NCBI RefSeq assembly: GCF_000427625.1
Contig: NZ_KE386569.1
Coordinates: 1,787,408-1,851,407 of the forward strand
From: Methylobacter luteus IMV-B-3098
GTDB taxonomy: Bacteria; Pseudomonadota; Gammaproteobacteria; Methylococcales; Methylomonadaceae
DNA: 64,000 nt
Reading direction: 5' to 3'
Each line of letters starts with the position of its first letter. The stretch's first letter is position 1. The notes below the pieces were generated by a model. It searched no databases. It was not told the origin of the DNA and worked only from the letters and a program-made list of their open reading frames with translations. The position numbers and the translations under genes are program-made. Of the stretch, positions 38,203 to 48,523 are shown in pieces.

Positions 38203-38439
38203 TCATCGGGAATAATAATGATAGCCGCCTTTCTGCTTGCTTTGGCATAAGCGCTGGGCGGCGTTGATGGCCTCTTCCTCGGTATCGAACCAATCCTTGC
38301 GCACGGTGCCGGGCGAACCGACACGGCCCCATTCGCGGATCAGCGACCAGTCACCGAACAGCCCCGGCATGATGATCAGTTGATAAAACCGGTTCATGTT
38401 TTTGTCCGCCTCGTTCCGGACCAGATAAATGCGGTTCAT
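38203..38439 (-). CDS. WGR domain protein
   Basis: A 78-residue protein made of a single WGR domain: NRFYQLIIMPGLFGDWSLIREWGRVGSPG, then a helix with FDTEEEAINAAQRLCQSKQKGGYHYY. WGR domains bind nucleic acid ends in PARPs and occur alone in bacteria with unknown role. The WGR triplet is intact. Confidence 0.88.
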   Translation of the reverse strand: MNRIYLVRNEADKNMNRFYQLIIMPGLFGDWSLIREWGRVGSPGTVRKDWFDTEEEAINAAQRLCQSKQKGGYHYYSR

Positions 38440-38806
38440 TTCAATATCGCCTTCAATTGAAAGTGCTTTTTCCAGGCTACATGGGCGATTTGTCCAGCGT
38501 TCATAGCAAAAAATCAGCCCTCCGGCAGTCTCGATAATTTTAAAACGGGATTAGAATTTATTCCGCCTGACGCGCCTGCGGGGGCATATCATAACCATTC
38601 CGCAACAAATGTGTCATGAAAGAATGGCGCAACCGACAAAGCAGACTCATTAATGCTTTGAATTTGCTCGACAATGCCAACAAGTTAGCCCAGGTTTCCT
38701 GATGCCCGTCTTTAAGGTATTATTTGGGGATTATAAATGCATTACCCATCTTCTGTATCAATTCAGGCCGTCCACCAAGCGGCGCTTTAAATCCAAGAGA
38801 CCACCC
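38440..38806. other. Gene-free spacer before the methyltransferase gene
   Basis: No convincing ORF, RNA gene or repeat seen in 367 bp. A longer open frame from 38702 leads into the methyltransferase but its extra 35 codons are basic and unlike the family. Confidence 0.4.
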
Positions 38807-39625
38807 ATGATTTCATTAAATGAAGCACAAGCCAAAGCGGCGGCGGCCTACAATGCCGCTTCCGACCTGTTCGACCATCCGGCCAATACTTTCTGGAACC
38901 GATTCGGGCAAAGCACCATCGACCGGCTTGATCTAAAGCTTGGCTCATCAGTGCTCGACGTATGCTGCGGCACCGGCGCATCAGCACTGCCGGCGGCCGC
39001 ACAAGTGGGGCTGTCAGGCCAGGTAATCGGCATTGATCTGGCAGAGAAACTGCTTGAACTTGCACGCACGAAGGCCGGCAATAATAATTTAAACAATGTT
39101 GAGTTTCGGGTCGGCGACATGCTGGCTACCGGCTTTCCCGACGCCAGTTTCGACGCGGTGGTTTGCGTGTTCGGGATATTTTTCGTGCCCGATATCCCGG
39201 CCGCTATCCGTGAACTGTGGCGAGTCCTGCGTCCGGGCGGCAAACTCGCCATTACGACCTGGGGGCCGGATTTCTTCGAGCCGGCCAATACGGCGTTCTG
39301 GAACGCCGTTCGCGATGTCAGGCCCGACCTGTATAAAGAATTCAACCCATGGGACCGCATCTCGGAGCCTTCAACGCTCAATGAAGTGCTGGTCGAAGGA
39401 GGCGTGCTCAAATCATCGATAGCGGCCGAATCCGCCGTTCACGCCATTGCATCGCCGGATGACTGGTGGACAACGCTGCTCGGATCGGGATACCGCGGCA
39501 CGATCGACCAGATGGATTCGGACGCGATAGACTATGTTCGCCGGGCCAGTCTGGCATTCATAGCCGACGCGCGGCTACAAGACGTTCAGGCGAATGTCAT
39601 CTATGCCGTTGCCGAAAAGCCTTGA
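38807..39625 (+). CDS. Class I SAM-dependent methyltransferase (UbiE/COQ5 type)
   Basis: A 272-residue enzyme with N-terminal helices (AKAAAAYNAASDLFDHPANTF) and the SAM site VLDVCCGTGASALPAAAQVG, acidic loop GIDLAEKLLELA, motif II-like FDAVVCVFGIFFVPD and post-motif LRPGGKLAITTWGP. Closest in style to small-molecule methyltransferases of the Methyltransf_11 or UbiE group; the substrate is unknown. ATG 38807 starts MISLNEAQAKA. Convergent with the sulfatase gene. Confidence 0.85.
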   Translation: MISLNEAQAKAAAAYNAASDLFDHPANTFWNRFGQSTIDRLDLKLGSSVLDVCCGTGASALPAAAQVGLSGQVIGIDLAEKLLELARTKAGNNNLNNVEFRVGDMLATGFPDASFDAVVCVFGIFFVPDIPAAIRELWRVLRPGGKLAITTWGPDFFEPANTAFWNAVRDVRPDLYKEFNPWDRISEPSTLNEVLVEGGVLKSSIAAESAVHAIASPDDWWTTLLGSGYRGTIDQMDSDAIDYVRRASLAFIADARLQDVQANVIYAVAEKP

Positions 39626-39648
39626 CCCAGCGCTGGATCGTGAAACAA

Positions 39649-42039
39649 TCATTCGTCTGGTTGGAAAAGCGCCGATGATTTCAGAAAAATTCCGGGCGCT
39701 TGCCCAATACCGGCCTGCAATTCGTTACTCTGGCTTTCCTGGCACTGTGGCTGCGAAAATTTTGAACAGGCTCTGATAGGTTTGGCCGCCGCCAAATCAT
39801 GATCCGGTTCCGAACCTGTCATCGATAACCTTGTGGCTCCATACCACTTCAGCATCTGATTCCTGGCCATTAAAGCTTCCGTTTCGCTGATTTCGCCTGC
39901 CAGGTCATGGCGTTCATCAGGGTCTTTTGCCAAATCGAACACCTCCATCGGCGCAGAATCAAATTTGTATATATACTTCCGCGAGCCCTTACGCATGCCT
40001 ATGGCTATTCCCTCCAGAATGCAGCTATAGTAGAGCTCGCGGTCCTTCGGATTGTCCCTGAGAAGCGAAAGCCCGGGAGGCAGGTCACCGTTAGTGGAAA
40101 ATCCAAGCATGTCTGCAATGGTCGGGAGAATGTCGACCTGCTGCCGGGGGCCAATGATTTTCCCTCCGTCGTGGAATAGAGACGGCGCAAAGATGAGCAT
40201 TGGAATATGCAGTTCTTCTTCATACATAGAGAGCGCACGCTCCTTAGTGCCGCGCTCGCCGAAAGGCTCTCCATGATCGCCCAGCACAAAAAATATCGTG
40301 TTCTGGAATAACTCGCGGCGTTGAAATTCATTAAACAGCCGTTTAAGAAAATCGTCTATATAAGCGATACAATTAAGGTAATTATTGTAATCTTCGTTGC
40401 CACTCCCTATAAATTCCCGTTTTTTCCAAGTCGACGGAAAGGTGTATTTTTCGTGACCTACGTTTGTCATAACGGTCAGAAAAAACGGATTATGGTCTTT
40501 TCTTTGGGTATCTACCCAAGACATGATGGGGTCAATCATAACCCTGTCTTCAAGGCCAAAATAATTCACATGTTCATATGAAGTTTTACCATAGTCTTTT
40601 TCAGATACAATCTGGTCGAATCCCATATTGAAGAGCAGTTGACCTTCATTTTCGTAATTAAGATGAGTTGGAACAAAAAATGCTGATTTATACCCGGTCT
40701 TTCGCAACAACCTTGGAAGGCTTGCAAACTTCGGATTACCGGCCTCCCGGTAGGCCCAATACATTAGCGCAGAGTTAATGCTGGGATACATGCCATTCAG
40801 CACGCTTACCCATGCCGCGGATGTTCTTGGAATAACCGCATACATCTCATTGGCAACTAAGGATTTTTTACTTAACTCACGTAAGAATGGAGTATTTTGA
40901 AGCGACGGATTATAAACGCCGGTTGCATCGGCTCGCACGGATTCCAGCAGTACGACCACAATATTTAAGCGCTGTGCGCGGGCAGTCGGAACAAACTCAA
41001 GGTTCAACGCAGCCTGTCTTAGCGCTTTTCCCTCCTTGAATGCCTCAGTGGGTATGTCAGGTTGAAACAGCAGCTCCTGGCCAAAGTTAAGGACAATATT
41101 TCCTCTCAGTCGAATATATTCCTGACCGATGTGCTCGGGCGCAAGGATACCGGCGAGCAGGACCAGCCAGATCACCTTTCCTGCGTTGAACACTGACTTG
41201 TCTTGCTGCCAATTGATCCACGGATTCCTCGTTACTAATCGACTGATCAAGGGGCACAGCAATATTAAAAAAGGAGGTGCCAATATAGCAACGATGGTTT
41301 TCCAATTGACTTCGTCCCTTACCATATCCCACAGATCGTCGGCATTCGCAAGAAAGTACATTAACATCGACGCGTTGCCGTTCATGCCTGTTTTAAGATA
41401 ATGGGCAAGTTCCAGACCGGCAACAGCCAAAATGGTTGCGCTTAAACAGATGAACAGCGAGAACACCAGCTGTCGCCATCGGTTGGGCACGACACTAAGA
41501 GCAAGAGTAGAAAGCAGGCCATACCCGACTAGAAAAAAGATGTCCGTTTGGTATATCCCGGACAGAAATTGAATATCTGACAGTGCATCTCCATACACAT
41601 GGACAATCTGATACGCCCAGGAAGATTCAATTCCCGTTAGATTCTTCCCCTTTATCCCGGTCCAAAGGACCTTGGCCAAAGGCAAGGCAATCAATGGCAA
41701 CAAAAACAGCAGGATTGCGCGCAACCAGCGCCGGATCGAAAGTCGCTGCCATAAGACGAAATAAGCTGCCAAGTACGCAACAGCAAGAAACGCCAGCGGC
41801 GACACCAGGAAGATGCGTATTCCTTCAAAGAGGGTCGGAGGTTCCCAACCCAGTGTTGATCGGGTAACAGGCCAGAGCGCGAAGAGAATTTTGTAGGTTT
41901 TGATTCCAATGATTCCTATTAGCGCAGGTATAATGATTGCGCTGACCATGCCTAGTGTATCGCTGGAAACCGGCAGTTTCGCCACGGTTAAGATGAAGTG
42001 TTTCTGCTTCTTGAAAAACTCTCGATAACTTATGTTCAT
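39649..42039 (-). CDS. Sulfatase-family membrane enzyme (LtaS/phosphoethanolamine-transferase-like)
   Basis: A protein of about 796 residues. The first 340 residues hold about eight membrane helices; the rest is an alkaline-phosphatase-fold sulfatase domain: NIVVVLLESVRADATGVY (metal-site Glu and Asp), the nucleophile region VIPRTSAAWVSVLNGMYPS with Thr/Ser, and FVLGDHGEPFGERG with metal ligands Asp and His. The E in LLES is typical of LtaS-like rather than cysteine-type sulfatases. It probably transfers or removes a polar headgroup at the cell surface. ATG 42039 has GGAGA upstream; a longer frame to 42105 is not supported. Confidence 0.82.
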   Translation of the reverse strand: MNISYREFFKKQKHFILTVAKLPVSSDTLGMVSAIIIPALIGIIGIKTYKILFALWPVTRSTLGWEPPTLFEGIRIFLVSPLAFLAVAYLAAYFVLWQRLSIRRWLRAILLFLLPLIALPLAKVLWTGIKGKNLTGIESSWAYQIVHVYGDALSDIQFLSGIYQTDIFFLVGYGLLSTLALSVVPNRWRQLVFSLFICLSATILAVAGLELAHYLKTGMNGNASMLMYFLANADDLWDMVRDEVNWKTIVAILAPPFLILLCPLISRLVTRNPWINWQQDKSVFNAGKVIWLVLLAGILAPEHIGQEYIRLRGNIVLNFGQELLFQPDIPTEAFKEGKALRQAALNLEFVPTARAQRLNIVVVLLESVRADATGVYNPSLQNTPFLRELSKKSLVANEMYAVIPRTSAAWVSVLNGMYPSINSALMYWAYREAGNPKFASLPRLLRKTGYKSAFFVPTHLNYENEGQLLFNMGFDQIVSEKDYGKTSYEHVNYFGLEDRVMIDPIMSWVDTQRKDHNPFFLTVMTNVGHEKYTFPSTWKKREFIGSGNEDYNNYLNCIAYIDDFLKRLFNEFQRRELFQNTIFFVLGDHGEPFGERGTKERALSMYEEELHIPMLIFAPSLFHDGGKIIGPRQQVDILPTIADMLGFSTNGDLPPGLSLLRDNPKDRELYYSCILEGIAIGMRKGSRKYIYKFDSAPMEVFDLAKDPDERHDLAGEISETEALMARNQMLKWYGATRLSMTGSEPDHDLAAAKPIRACSKFSQPQCQESQSNELQAGIGQAPGIFLKSSALFQPDE

Positions 42040-43119
42040 GCAATATCTCCTTGATGTTTTGGGTTTAGCTTCCGACTCGGAAACCAATCCCATTTCCGAT
42101 GGCAAGAGCCAGCGTCAATCAAAATTCCATCCAGGGGTATTCGGGCAGCCTTAGTTATGCAACAACGTTCAGCGTGCTTCCAGCCGACGTTCCTTTTTGG
42201 TTCTCATTGGTCACTTTCTTTTGCCGGCCGCAAGAATGGCCGACATGCCGCCACCAATTTCACATACTTGTTACAGAGAGCCGAGCGTTGTCCAAACCAA
42301 AAACCATTGGTTTAGTTGCTCAATCATTTGTTACGCGTGCAATTCGGCGAATCTATCTCCCAAACTGAGTTGCATATTTCCACCACCACTATTGTTTTAA
42401 TTTTGTACGCATCTTCCAAAGACAGGGTCAGCCCTTGTAAAAGCACTAGCTGACAAAATGGTGTAATATTTATCGGCTATCATACGGAAGGCCTCTATGC
42501 CTGCGTAAGTTTTGAAATGTTGACTCATGCGCTTCATTAAAAGTTCAGCGCTTCTGCCGAGCATCAGTTTATGTCGAGATAATTAATCGTAGTTTGCAAA
42601 ATCCCCGTACTTTGAATTGTGTCTGGGAACTAGGGGATTCAGGCAAAAGTCATCCATTCCGTGGCTGAAAGCCTTGAGCCGACATAATGCGCTGAAACTC
42701 AAGATCAGCCATGTTGGCGGATCAACGCTGTTAGATTCCCCTTCCAGTTTTCTTTTCCCCTGAATAATCATCAGAAACTGCCTTGTCGAGTCAAAACAAG
42801 CTTGCAATGGAATTATTATTTAAATATTCTGACTAAATAAGTAGGTTAATAATTACATTATTACTATTACAATTACTACTATGACAACTACCGCTGGCAG
42901 CAACTCGTCCAGAAATTAGCAGGACTTTCATCCAAGGTAGCGGTCGCCATGTTAGTTTAGATATTTTTCAGACGGCTGTTGCTTTTGAGCCAATCACGGA
43001 ACATCGATTTTGAAAACATTACCCGGACTTACAATAGAGATAATGCAATCACTACTCCATTTTCCAGCCAACCTTAATAGCTTTTCAGCATTTAAGCTCA
43101 ACGGGACATATTGCCTCAT
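42040..43119. other. 1.1-kb spacer with little coding content
   Basis: Apart from the possible transposase-like tail at 42397-42585 no gene is seen. The 225-bp open frame 42583-42807 on the minus strand lacks a ribosome site and resembles nothing I know. The AT-rich part near 42820-42890 could hold promoter elements. Confidence 0.4.
42397..42585 (-). pseudogene. C-terminal fragment of a lost gene, perhaps a transposase
   Basis: A stop-free minus-strand frame without a start reads KLMLGRSAELLMKRMSQHFK, then TYAGIEAFRMIADKYYTILS, ending at TAA 42397-42399. The pattern looks like real protein, reminiscent of transposase C-termini, but I cannot assign a family. Confidence 0.3.
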
Positions 43120-45951
43120 ATGAAATTCCAGATCAGACAGTTTGCACTCATACTGGCTTTGGTCATCCTGAGCCTTCCCGATCTCGTTGGCGCCGAACAG
43201 AGGCAGTCCCTGCGTGTCGGCTCGGAAACCCGTTTTCCGCCTTATGCCGATATCGATGATCAGGGGCAGCCGACTGGTTTCACTGTCGAGCTGTTCGCCA
43301 GGGTTGCCGAAGTGATGGATATTCCCGTCACCTTCCAGTCAGACCGTTGGAGCACGGTCTGGCAAAAGCTCAAGACGGGCGAGATAGATGCCCTGCCACT
43401 GGTGGCGCGCGTGCCGGAACGCGAAGGACTGGTGGAGTTCACTGAACCGCACACGATTGGCTACGATGCCTTCTTCGTCCGCAAGGGACATGCCCCTCTC
43501 GAGTTTATTGAGCAGGCCCGGACTTTGAGCATTATCGTCCTGCGCTCGGACGCCTCTCACGACGCCCTTGCCAGCCGCGGCTTCAATCAGCAACTGGTGC
43601 TCGTAGATAATCTGACCGACGGCTTTCGCCTGCTGGCTTCAGGCCACCACGACGCAGTGCTGGCGCCGCTGCTGCAAGGCAACATTCTGTTGCATAAAAC
43701 CGGCCTGGAAAAAATAGTCACGCCCGGTCCACTGCTCAAGGAATACCGACGGGAGTTCTGCTTCGCCGTACGCAAAGGCGACACTGAACTGCGTGACCGT
43801 CTCAATCAGGGCCTGGCCATCGTCAAGGCCAACGGGGAGTACGACCGGCTCTACAGAAAGTGGTTCGATATCGATACCTCCTTCACATTTCCGGTCAAGC
43901 ACGTTGTTTGGGGCACTGTGATTATCGCTGGCCTATTGACTTTGCTAGGCCTGTGGACCTGGCAGCTTCGCCGCCAGGTGGCTTTGCATACTGCCGAGCT
44001 GGCTCAAGCCTATTCAGCCGTGCAAGCCGAACGTCAGCGACTGCATGATGTGCTTCAGGGACTCCCTGTCTACGTGGTGCTACTGACCCAGGATCACAAG
44101 GTAGCCTTCGCCAACCGATTCTTCGAACAGCGCTACGGTAACGCCCAGGGGAAACTCTGCTATGAATATCTGTTTAACCGCTGCGAGCCTTGCGAGCGCT
44201 GCGAAACCTTCAAGCCGCTGAAGACCAATGCGCCGCAGGAATGGCGATGGACCGGTCCGGATGAACATGTCTACGAGATTCATGATTTTCCTTTTACCGA
44301 TACAGATGGCTCGCCGATGATCCTGGAAGTAGGCATCGACATTACCGAAATGAAACAGACCAAGCAGGCGCTACGCGAAGCCAATGCGTCACTGGAGCAG
44401 CGCGTGGCCGAGCGTACGGCCGAACTGGAGGCTGCGCGGCGAGAGGCCGAGCAGACTCGCGATCTGCTGCGGGTAACCATGGACAACGCACCGACGCTGA
44501 TGTCTTATGTTGATAGAGAATGCCGATACCGTCGCGTCAATAAAAATTACGAATCGTGGTTTGGCTCTACCCCTGAACAGGTGTGTGGGCATCACATGCG
44601 GGAAATTCTCGGTGAGACAAGTTGGCAAACTCTTCGCCCTTACGTCGAACGGGCTCTGGCCGGAGAGCAGGTCGAGTTCGAACTCCAGGCGCCCTACATC
44701 GAGGGCGGCCCACGCTGGATTCACGCAACGTACTCTCCGGACTTCGACGCCGAGGGGCAAGTGCGCGGATTCGTGACGCATGTGCTCGATATCAGCAAAC
44801 GCAAAGAGGCCGAGGAAGCACTGAAGGAGATCGACCGCCGCAAGGATGAATTTCTGGCCATGCTGGCTCACGAACTGCGCAATCCGCTGGCGCCGATCAG
44901 CAACGCCGTGCAAATCATGAAACGGCCCAATCTGGACGAAACGCGGCTGGCCTGGTGCCGCGATGTCATCGGTCGCCAGGTCGAGCATCTGGTCCAGCTG
45001 GTCGACGACCTGCTGGATGTCTCGCGCATCAGCCGCGGCAAGATCGAACTCAAGAAGGAGCCTCTCGCGGTGTCGGCTATCGTGCAGCGGGCGGTGGAAA
45101 CCAGTCAGCCGCTGATCGAGGCTCGCCGTCATGCATTCACCGTACACCTGCCGCCTGAGCCGGCCTATGTCAAAGGCGATCTGGTCCGGCTGTCGCAAGT
45201 CGTGGCTAACCTGCTCACTAATGCCGCCAAATATACCGACGAGGGCGGCTACATCAGTCTGAGCGTTGAACCGGCAGACGACGAGATCTTCATCCGGGTC
45301 CGCGACAACGGCCGGGGCATTGAGTCTTCCGCACTGTCCAGTCTGTTTCAACTGTTCTATCAAGTGGACCACACTATCGACCGCGCGGAAGGCGGTTTGG
45401 GCATTGGCCTTGCGCTGGTCAAAAGCCTGGTGACGATGCACGGCGGCGAGGTCGGGGCCTACAGCGAAGGCCGCGGCCAAGGCAGCGAATTTGTCATCCG
45501 CCTGCCCTGCCTGCGGGAATCACCGGCCGCTCCTGTTTCCTATCCGGCAGATTCGAAGCCGGATGAAGGTTCGCTCCGCATTCTGGTGGTCGACGATAAC
45601 CGCGATGCCGCCCAGAGTCTGTCCCTGTTGCTGAACAGCGAAGGGCACGAAGTATTGCAGGCCAATGATGGCTATACGGCCCTGGAAACCGCACTGGCTG
45701 AACGGCCGCAGGTCGTGCTGCTCGATATCGGCCTGCCCGGTATGGATGGCTACGCGGTTGCGCGGGCGCTCAGGCAACATCCCGCGTTGAAAATGACGCA
45801 TCTGATCGCGCTGAGCGGATACGGACGCGAGGTGGACCGTGAGCTGGCATGGACAGCCGGATTCAACGATTATCTGACCAAACCGGTCAACTTTGACGAG
45901 CTACTGTGTGCCCTGGCCCAGCCATCACTTTCCGGCGCGGCACAGGACTAA
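43120..45951 (+). CDS. Hybrid sensor histidine kinase with periplasmic solute-binding sensor
   Basis: A 943-residue hybrid kinase. Signal peptide 1-25; SBP_bac_3 type periplasmic sensor about 28-250; membrane helix about 263-283; first PAS about 305-415 with a Cys cluster (LCYEY, then CEPCERCETF; Cys 347, 355, 358, 361) that may bind metal or react with redox signals; coiled coil 410-450; second PAS 450-565; HisKA with phospho-His in MLAHELRNPLAPI near 584; HATPase with NLLTNAAKYTD and GLGIGLALVKSLV; and a receiver domain with VVDDNRDAAQ and phospho-Asp in VVLLDIGLPGMDG. The plan resembles BvgS/EvgS-like kinases without Hpt. I start at ATG 43120; a TTG at 43111 is possible. No response regulator is adjacent. 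Confidence 0.9.
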   Translation: MKFQIRQFALILALVILSLPDLVGAEQRQSLRVGSETRFPPYADIDDQGQPTGFTVELFARVAEVMDIPVTFQSDRWSTVWQKLKTGEIDALPLVARVPEREGLVEFTEPHTIGYDAFFVRKGHAPLEFIEQARTLSIIVLRSDASHDALASRGFNQQLVLVDNLTDGFRLLASGHHDAVLAPLLQGNILLHKTGLEKIVTPGPLLKEYRREFCFAVRKGDTELRDRLNQGLAIVKANGEYDRLYRKWFDIDTSFTFPVKHVVWGTVIIAGLLTLLGLWTWQLRRQVALHTAELAQAYSAVQAERQRLHDVLQGLPVYVVLLTQDHKVAFANRFFEQRYGNAQGKLCYEYLFNRCEPCERCETFKPLKTNAPQEWRWTGPDEHVYEIHDFPFTDTDGSPMILEVGIDITEMKQTKQALREANASLEQRVAERTAELEAARREAEQTRDLLRVTMDNAPTLMSYVDRECRYRRVNKNYESWFGSTPEQVCGHHMREILGETSWQTLRPYVERALAGEQVEFELQAPYIEGGPRWIHATYSPDFDAEGQVRGFVTHVLDISKRKEAEEALKEIDRRKDEFLAMLAHELRNPLAPISNAVQIMKRPNLDETRLAWCRDVIGRQVEHLVQLVDDLLDVSRISRGKIELKKEPLAVSAIVQRAVETSQPLIEARRHAFTVHLPPEPAYVKGDLVRLSQVVANLLTNAAKYTDEGGYISLSVEPADDEIFIRVRDNGRGIESSALSSLFQLFYQVDHTIDRAEGGLGIGLALVKSLVTMHGGEVGAYSEGRGQGSEFVIRLPCLRESPAAPVSYPADSKPDEGSLRILVVDDNRDAAQSLSLLLNSEGHEVLQANDGYTALETALAERPQVVLLDIGLPGMDGYAVARALRQHPALKMTHLIALSGYGREVDRELAWTAGFNDYLTKPVNFDELLCALAQPSLSGAAQD

Positions 45952-45955
45952 GCCA

Positions 45956-45993
45956 AGCCGTAATAATTTCAATCCTTGAAGGTTATTACGGCT
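45956..45993. terminator. Bidirectional hairpin between kinase and CBS gene
   Basis: A perfect 11-bp stem AGCCGTAATAA/TTATTACGGCT sits between the convergent genes, with CTTCAGTTTTAATT after it on the plus strand. Confidence 0.65.
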
Positions 45994-46027
45994 CTTCAGT
46001 TTTAATTAAAGAGAGACTGAAACCGAT

Positions 46028-47314
46028 CTATTGATTTATGGAGGTGATCAGAACCTTATCAATTCGAGTTCCGTCAATGTCCACCACCTCAAAACGCCAG
46101 TCGCCGTATTCAAAATTGTCCGCCACATGAGGGACTCTTTCGAGATAGAACAGGATGAACCCTCCGATGGTATTGTAGACATTGGCCATCTCATCGGGAA
46201 AATCGGTATCTATATCAAGAATTGACTTCAGCCTTGCAATTGAGACACTCCCATCAATGAGCCACGAGCCATCATCGCGTTGAACCACATCAGGATCAAG
46301 TTCGGACTCGACTGTCGGGAAATCGCCGACAATGGCCGTCAAGACGTCGCTGAGCGCAACAAGGCCTTCCATTTCACCGTATTCGTCAACGATCAAGGCA
46401 AAATCAGCATGCTCTTCCCGGAAAAGCTCCAGAAGATGAGTGAGCGTTATGGAATCAGGAACGTACAGCGCTGGGCGCAATGTTTTCTCAATATCAAACA
46501 CGCCTTCCATCATCGACTTCAATAAATCACCGCGGTGCAAAATCCCCAGCACATTCTCCAGACCATCCCTGCAAACCACTACGCGCGTATGCCGGCAATC
46601 TGCAATTTTCCGCTTAATCTCATCCTCCGCAGCCGCCAGATCGACAGCGACAATCTCCTGGCGCGGCGTCATAATCGCGCCGACGCGCAGTTCATCCAGT
46701 TTCAGCACATTGGCAACCAGCCTTTCTTCGCTGGCATGAAAAACGCCGGCTTCGGAGCCCATTTCCATCAACAGCTTGATTTCTTCGTTGGTGACCGACT
46801 CCTGGCGGGGACGGTGAGCACCGATGATGCGCAACAGCAAGTTTCCGGAAGACGACAGCAGCCAGACCAATGGACTGGCAATTCTGGCCAGGCCGCTCAT
46901 CGGGCGGGCGATTACAACCGCAATGCTTTCCGAATGCAGCAAAGCCAATCGTTTGGGAAAGAGTTCGCCGATCACCACGGAAAAGTAAGTGATTAAAGCC
47001 ACCGTCAGTGTCAGGGCGATGCCTTTGGCGTGAGGCGCGAGCGCCGGAATTTTCACAAGCTGCTCATAGATAGGCGCCGACAATGCATCTTCCCCCAACG
47101 CGCCGGTCAAAATACCGACAGAAGTGATGCCCACCTGAATAGTAGACAGAAAATGAGAGGGTTCTTCGCGCAGCTTGAGCGCGGCGTTAGCGCCTGATTT
47201 ACGCTCGGAAGCCAGCTTTTGCAAGCGGGCCTTTCTGGAAGAAACAATCGCCATTTCCGACATTGCGAAAAGGCCATTGATAAGAATCAAAATAAGGATA
47301 AGACCGATGTCCAT
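46028..47314 (-). CDS. CNNM-domain/CBS-pair protein (TlyC/CorB-like)
   Basis: A 428-residue membrane protein of the DUF21 (CNNM) family. The N-terminal half has about four membrane segments with MSEMAIVSSRKARLQ and VVIGELFPKRLALLHSE, then two CBS domains (IMTPRQEIVAVDL and VPDSITLTHLLELFREEHADFALIVDEYG), and a C-terminal CorC_HlyC domain ending near WRFEVVDIDGTRIDKV. Such proteins are linked to magnesium or cobalt efflux; 'hemolysin' labels are historical. Single gene, divergent from the dehydrogenase. Confidence 0.88.
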   Translation of the reverse strand: MDIGLILILILINGLFAMSEMAIVSSRKARLQKLASERKSGANAALKLREEPSHFLSTIQVGITSVGILTGALGEDALSAPIYEQLVKIPALAPHAKGIALTLTVALITYFSVVIGELFPKRLALLHSESIAVVIARPMSGLARIASPLVWLLSSSGNLLLRIIGAHRPRQESVTNEEIKLLMEMGSEAGVFHASEERLVANVLKLDELRVGAIMTPRQEIVAVDLAAAEDEIKRKIADCRHTRVVVCRDGLENVLGILHRGDLLKSMMEGVFDIEKTLRPALYVPDSITLTHLLELFREEHADFALIVDEYGEMEGLVALSDVLTAIVGDFPTVESELDPDVVQRDDGSWLIDGSVSIARLKSILDIDTDFPDEMANVYNTIGGFILFYLERVPHVADNFEYGDWRFEVVDIDGTRIDKVLITSINQ

Positions 47315-47459
47315 TATGTGAGCCGCCTCTTACCGTTACCGGTGCGACCGAGGAGTTAAATGAATTAGAATGATACCACATCGTCTGATCGTGGTAATGG
47401 AACTGGCAGGCAACTAACCTTTCGAATCAGACAGCTAATGAACTTTCAAAGGTGGGCCC

Positions 47460-48485
47460 ATGAAAGCGATGCTATTAAGGCAGCTTTGCGATTTAAAAGA
47501 TAATCAGGCGCCGCTTGAGTGGGTGGACCTTCCCGTTCCCGCTCCCGGCGACAGGGAAATTCTGCTCAAGGTTTCCGCTTGCGGCGTTTGCCATACTGAA
47601 CTCGATGAAATCGAAGGCAGAACACCGCCACCGCATTTGCCGGTTATCCCGGGGCATCAGGTCGTGGGCCGCGTTGACGCGGTCGGCGGCAAGGTACAGC
47701 GTATCAAGAAAGGCGACCGGGTCGGTATCGCCTGGATCTTTTCCGCCTGCGGGACATGCAAGTTCTGCCTGGCCGGCTATGAAAATCTGTGCCCGGTCTT
47801 CGAGGCCACCGGCCGCGATGTCAACGGCGGGTATGCGCAATACATGACTGTCAACGAGGACTTCGCCTACCTGATTCCTGACGCTTTTTCCGATCTTCAG
47901 GCCGCGCCTTTGCTGTGCGCCGGCGCCATCGGCTACCGGTCGCTACGGCTGACAGGGCTTAAGGACGGGCAGCGTTTAGGCCTGACGGGATTTGGCGCAT
48001 CAGGCCATCTGGTCCTGAAGATGGCCAAATACCGCTATCCGAACAGCGAGGTGTTCGTGTTTGCCAGAAGCGCCGAAGAACGGACGTTCGCCCTGGAACT
48101 GGGCGCCGTCTGGGCCGGCGAAACTGCCGAGAGAGCTCCCTGCAAACTGGACAGCATCATTGACACGACGCCGGCCTGGCAGCCGATCGTTGAGGCATTG
48201 GCGAATCTGGAACCGGGCGGCCGGCTGGTGATCAACGCGATCCGCAAGGAAGGCGACAAGCAGAGCTTGCTGCAACTGGATTATCCGCTGCATCTCTGGC
48301 AGGAAAAGGAAATCAAGAGCGTCGCCAATATTACCCGAGCCGATGTACAGGAATTCCTGAGCCTGGCCGCTGAAATGGATTTGAATCCCGAAATTCAGGT
48401 GTTTGCCCTGGAACGGGCAAACGAGGCATTGATCGAACTGAAAACAGGCAGAATCCGCGGCGCCAAAGTGCTGAGAATTGATTGA
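47460..48485 (+). CDS. Zinc-dependent alcohol dehydrogenase family protein
   Basis: A 341-residue medium-chain dehydrogenase. Catalytic zinc region ACGVCHTELDEIEG and GHQVVGRVDAVG; structural zinc cysteines in CGTCKFCLAGYENLC; the cofactor-binding region GLTGFGASGHLVLKMAKY. In the GHE position there is Gln (GHQVVG), seen in one clade of zinc-binding alcohol dehydrogenases. It oxidises or reduces alcohol/aldehyde pairs with NAD(P); the substrate is unknown. Ribosome site AAAGGTGG. The IS1182 element begins 38 bp after the stop. Confidence 0.87.
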   Translation: MKAMLLRQLCDLKDNQAPLEWVDLPVPAPGDREILLKVSACGVCHTELDEIEGRTPPPHLPVIPGHQVVGRVDAVGGKVQRIKKGDRVGIAWIFSACGTCKFCLAGYENLCPVFEATGRDVNGGYAQYMTVNEDFAYLIPDAFSDLQAAPLLCAGAIGYRSLRLTGLKDGQRLGLTGFGASGHLVLKMAKYRYPNSEVFVFARSAEERTFALELGAVWAGETAERAPCKLDSIIDTTPAWQPIVEALANLEPGGRLVINAIRKEGDKQSLLQLDYPLHLWQEKEIKSVANITRADVQEFLSLAAEMDLNPEIQVFALERANEALIELKTGRIRGAKVLRID

Positions 48486-48523
48486 TGACCTGCATGAACA
48501 ACCTGGATCTGCAACAGTAGGGC

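Noticed and set aside
42583..42807. 74-codon minus-strand ORF in the spacer before the kinase
   Set aside because: No ribosome site, unusual composition and no recognisable domain.
44389..45480. 363-codon open frame antisense to the hybrid kinase
   Set aside because: High-GC third positions of the kinase gene create it; no ribosome site or domain, and the kinase frame is unambiguous.
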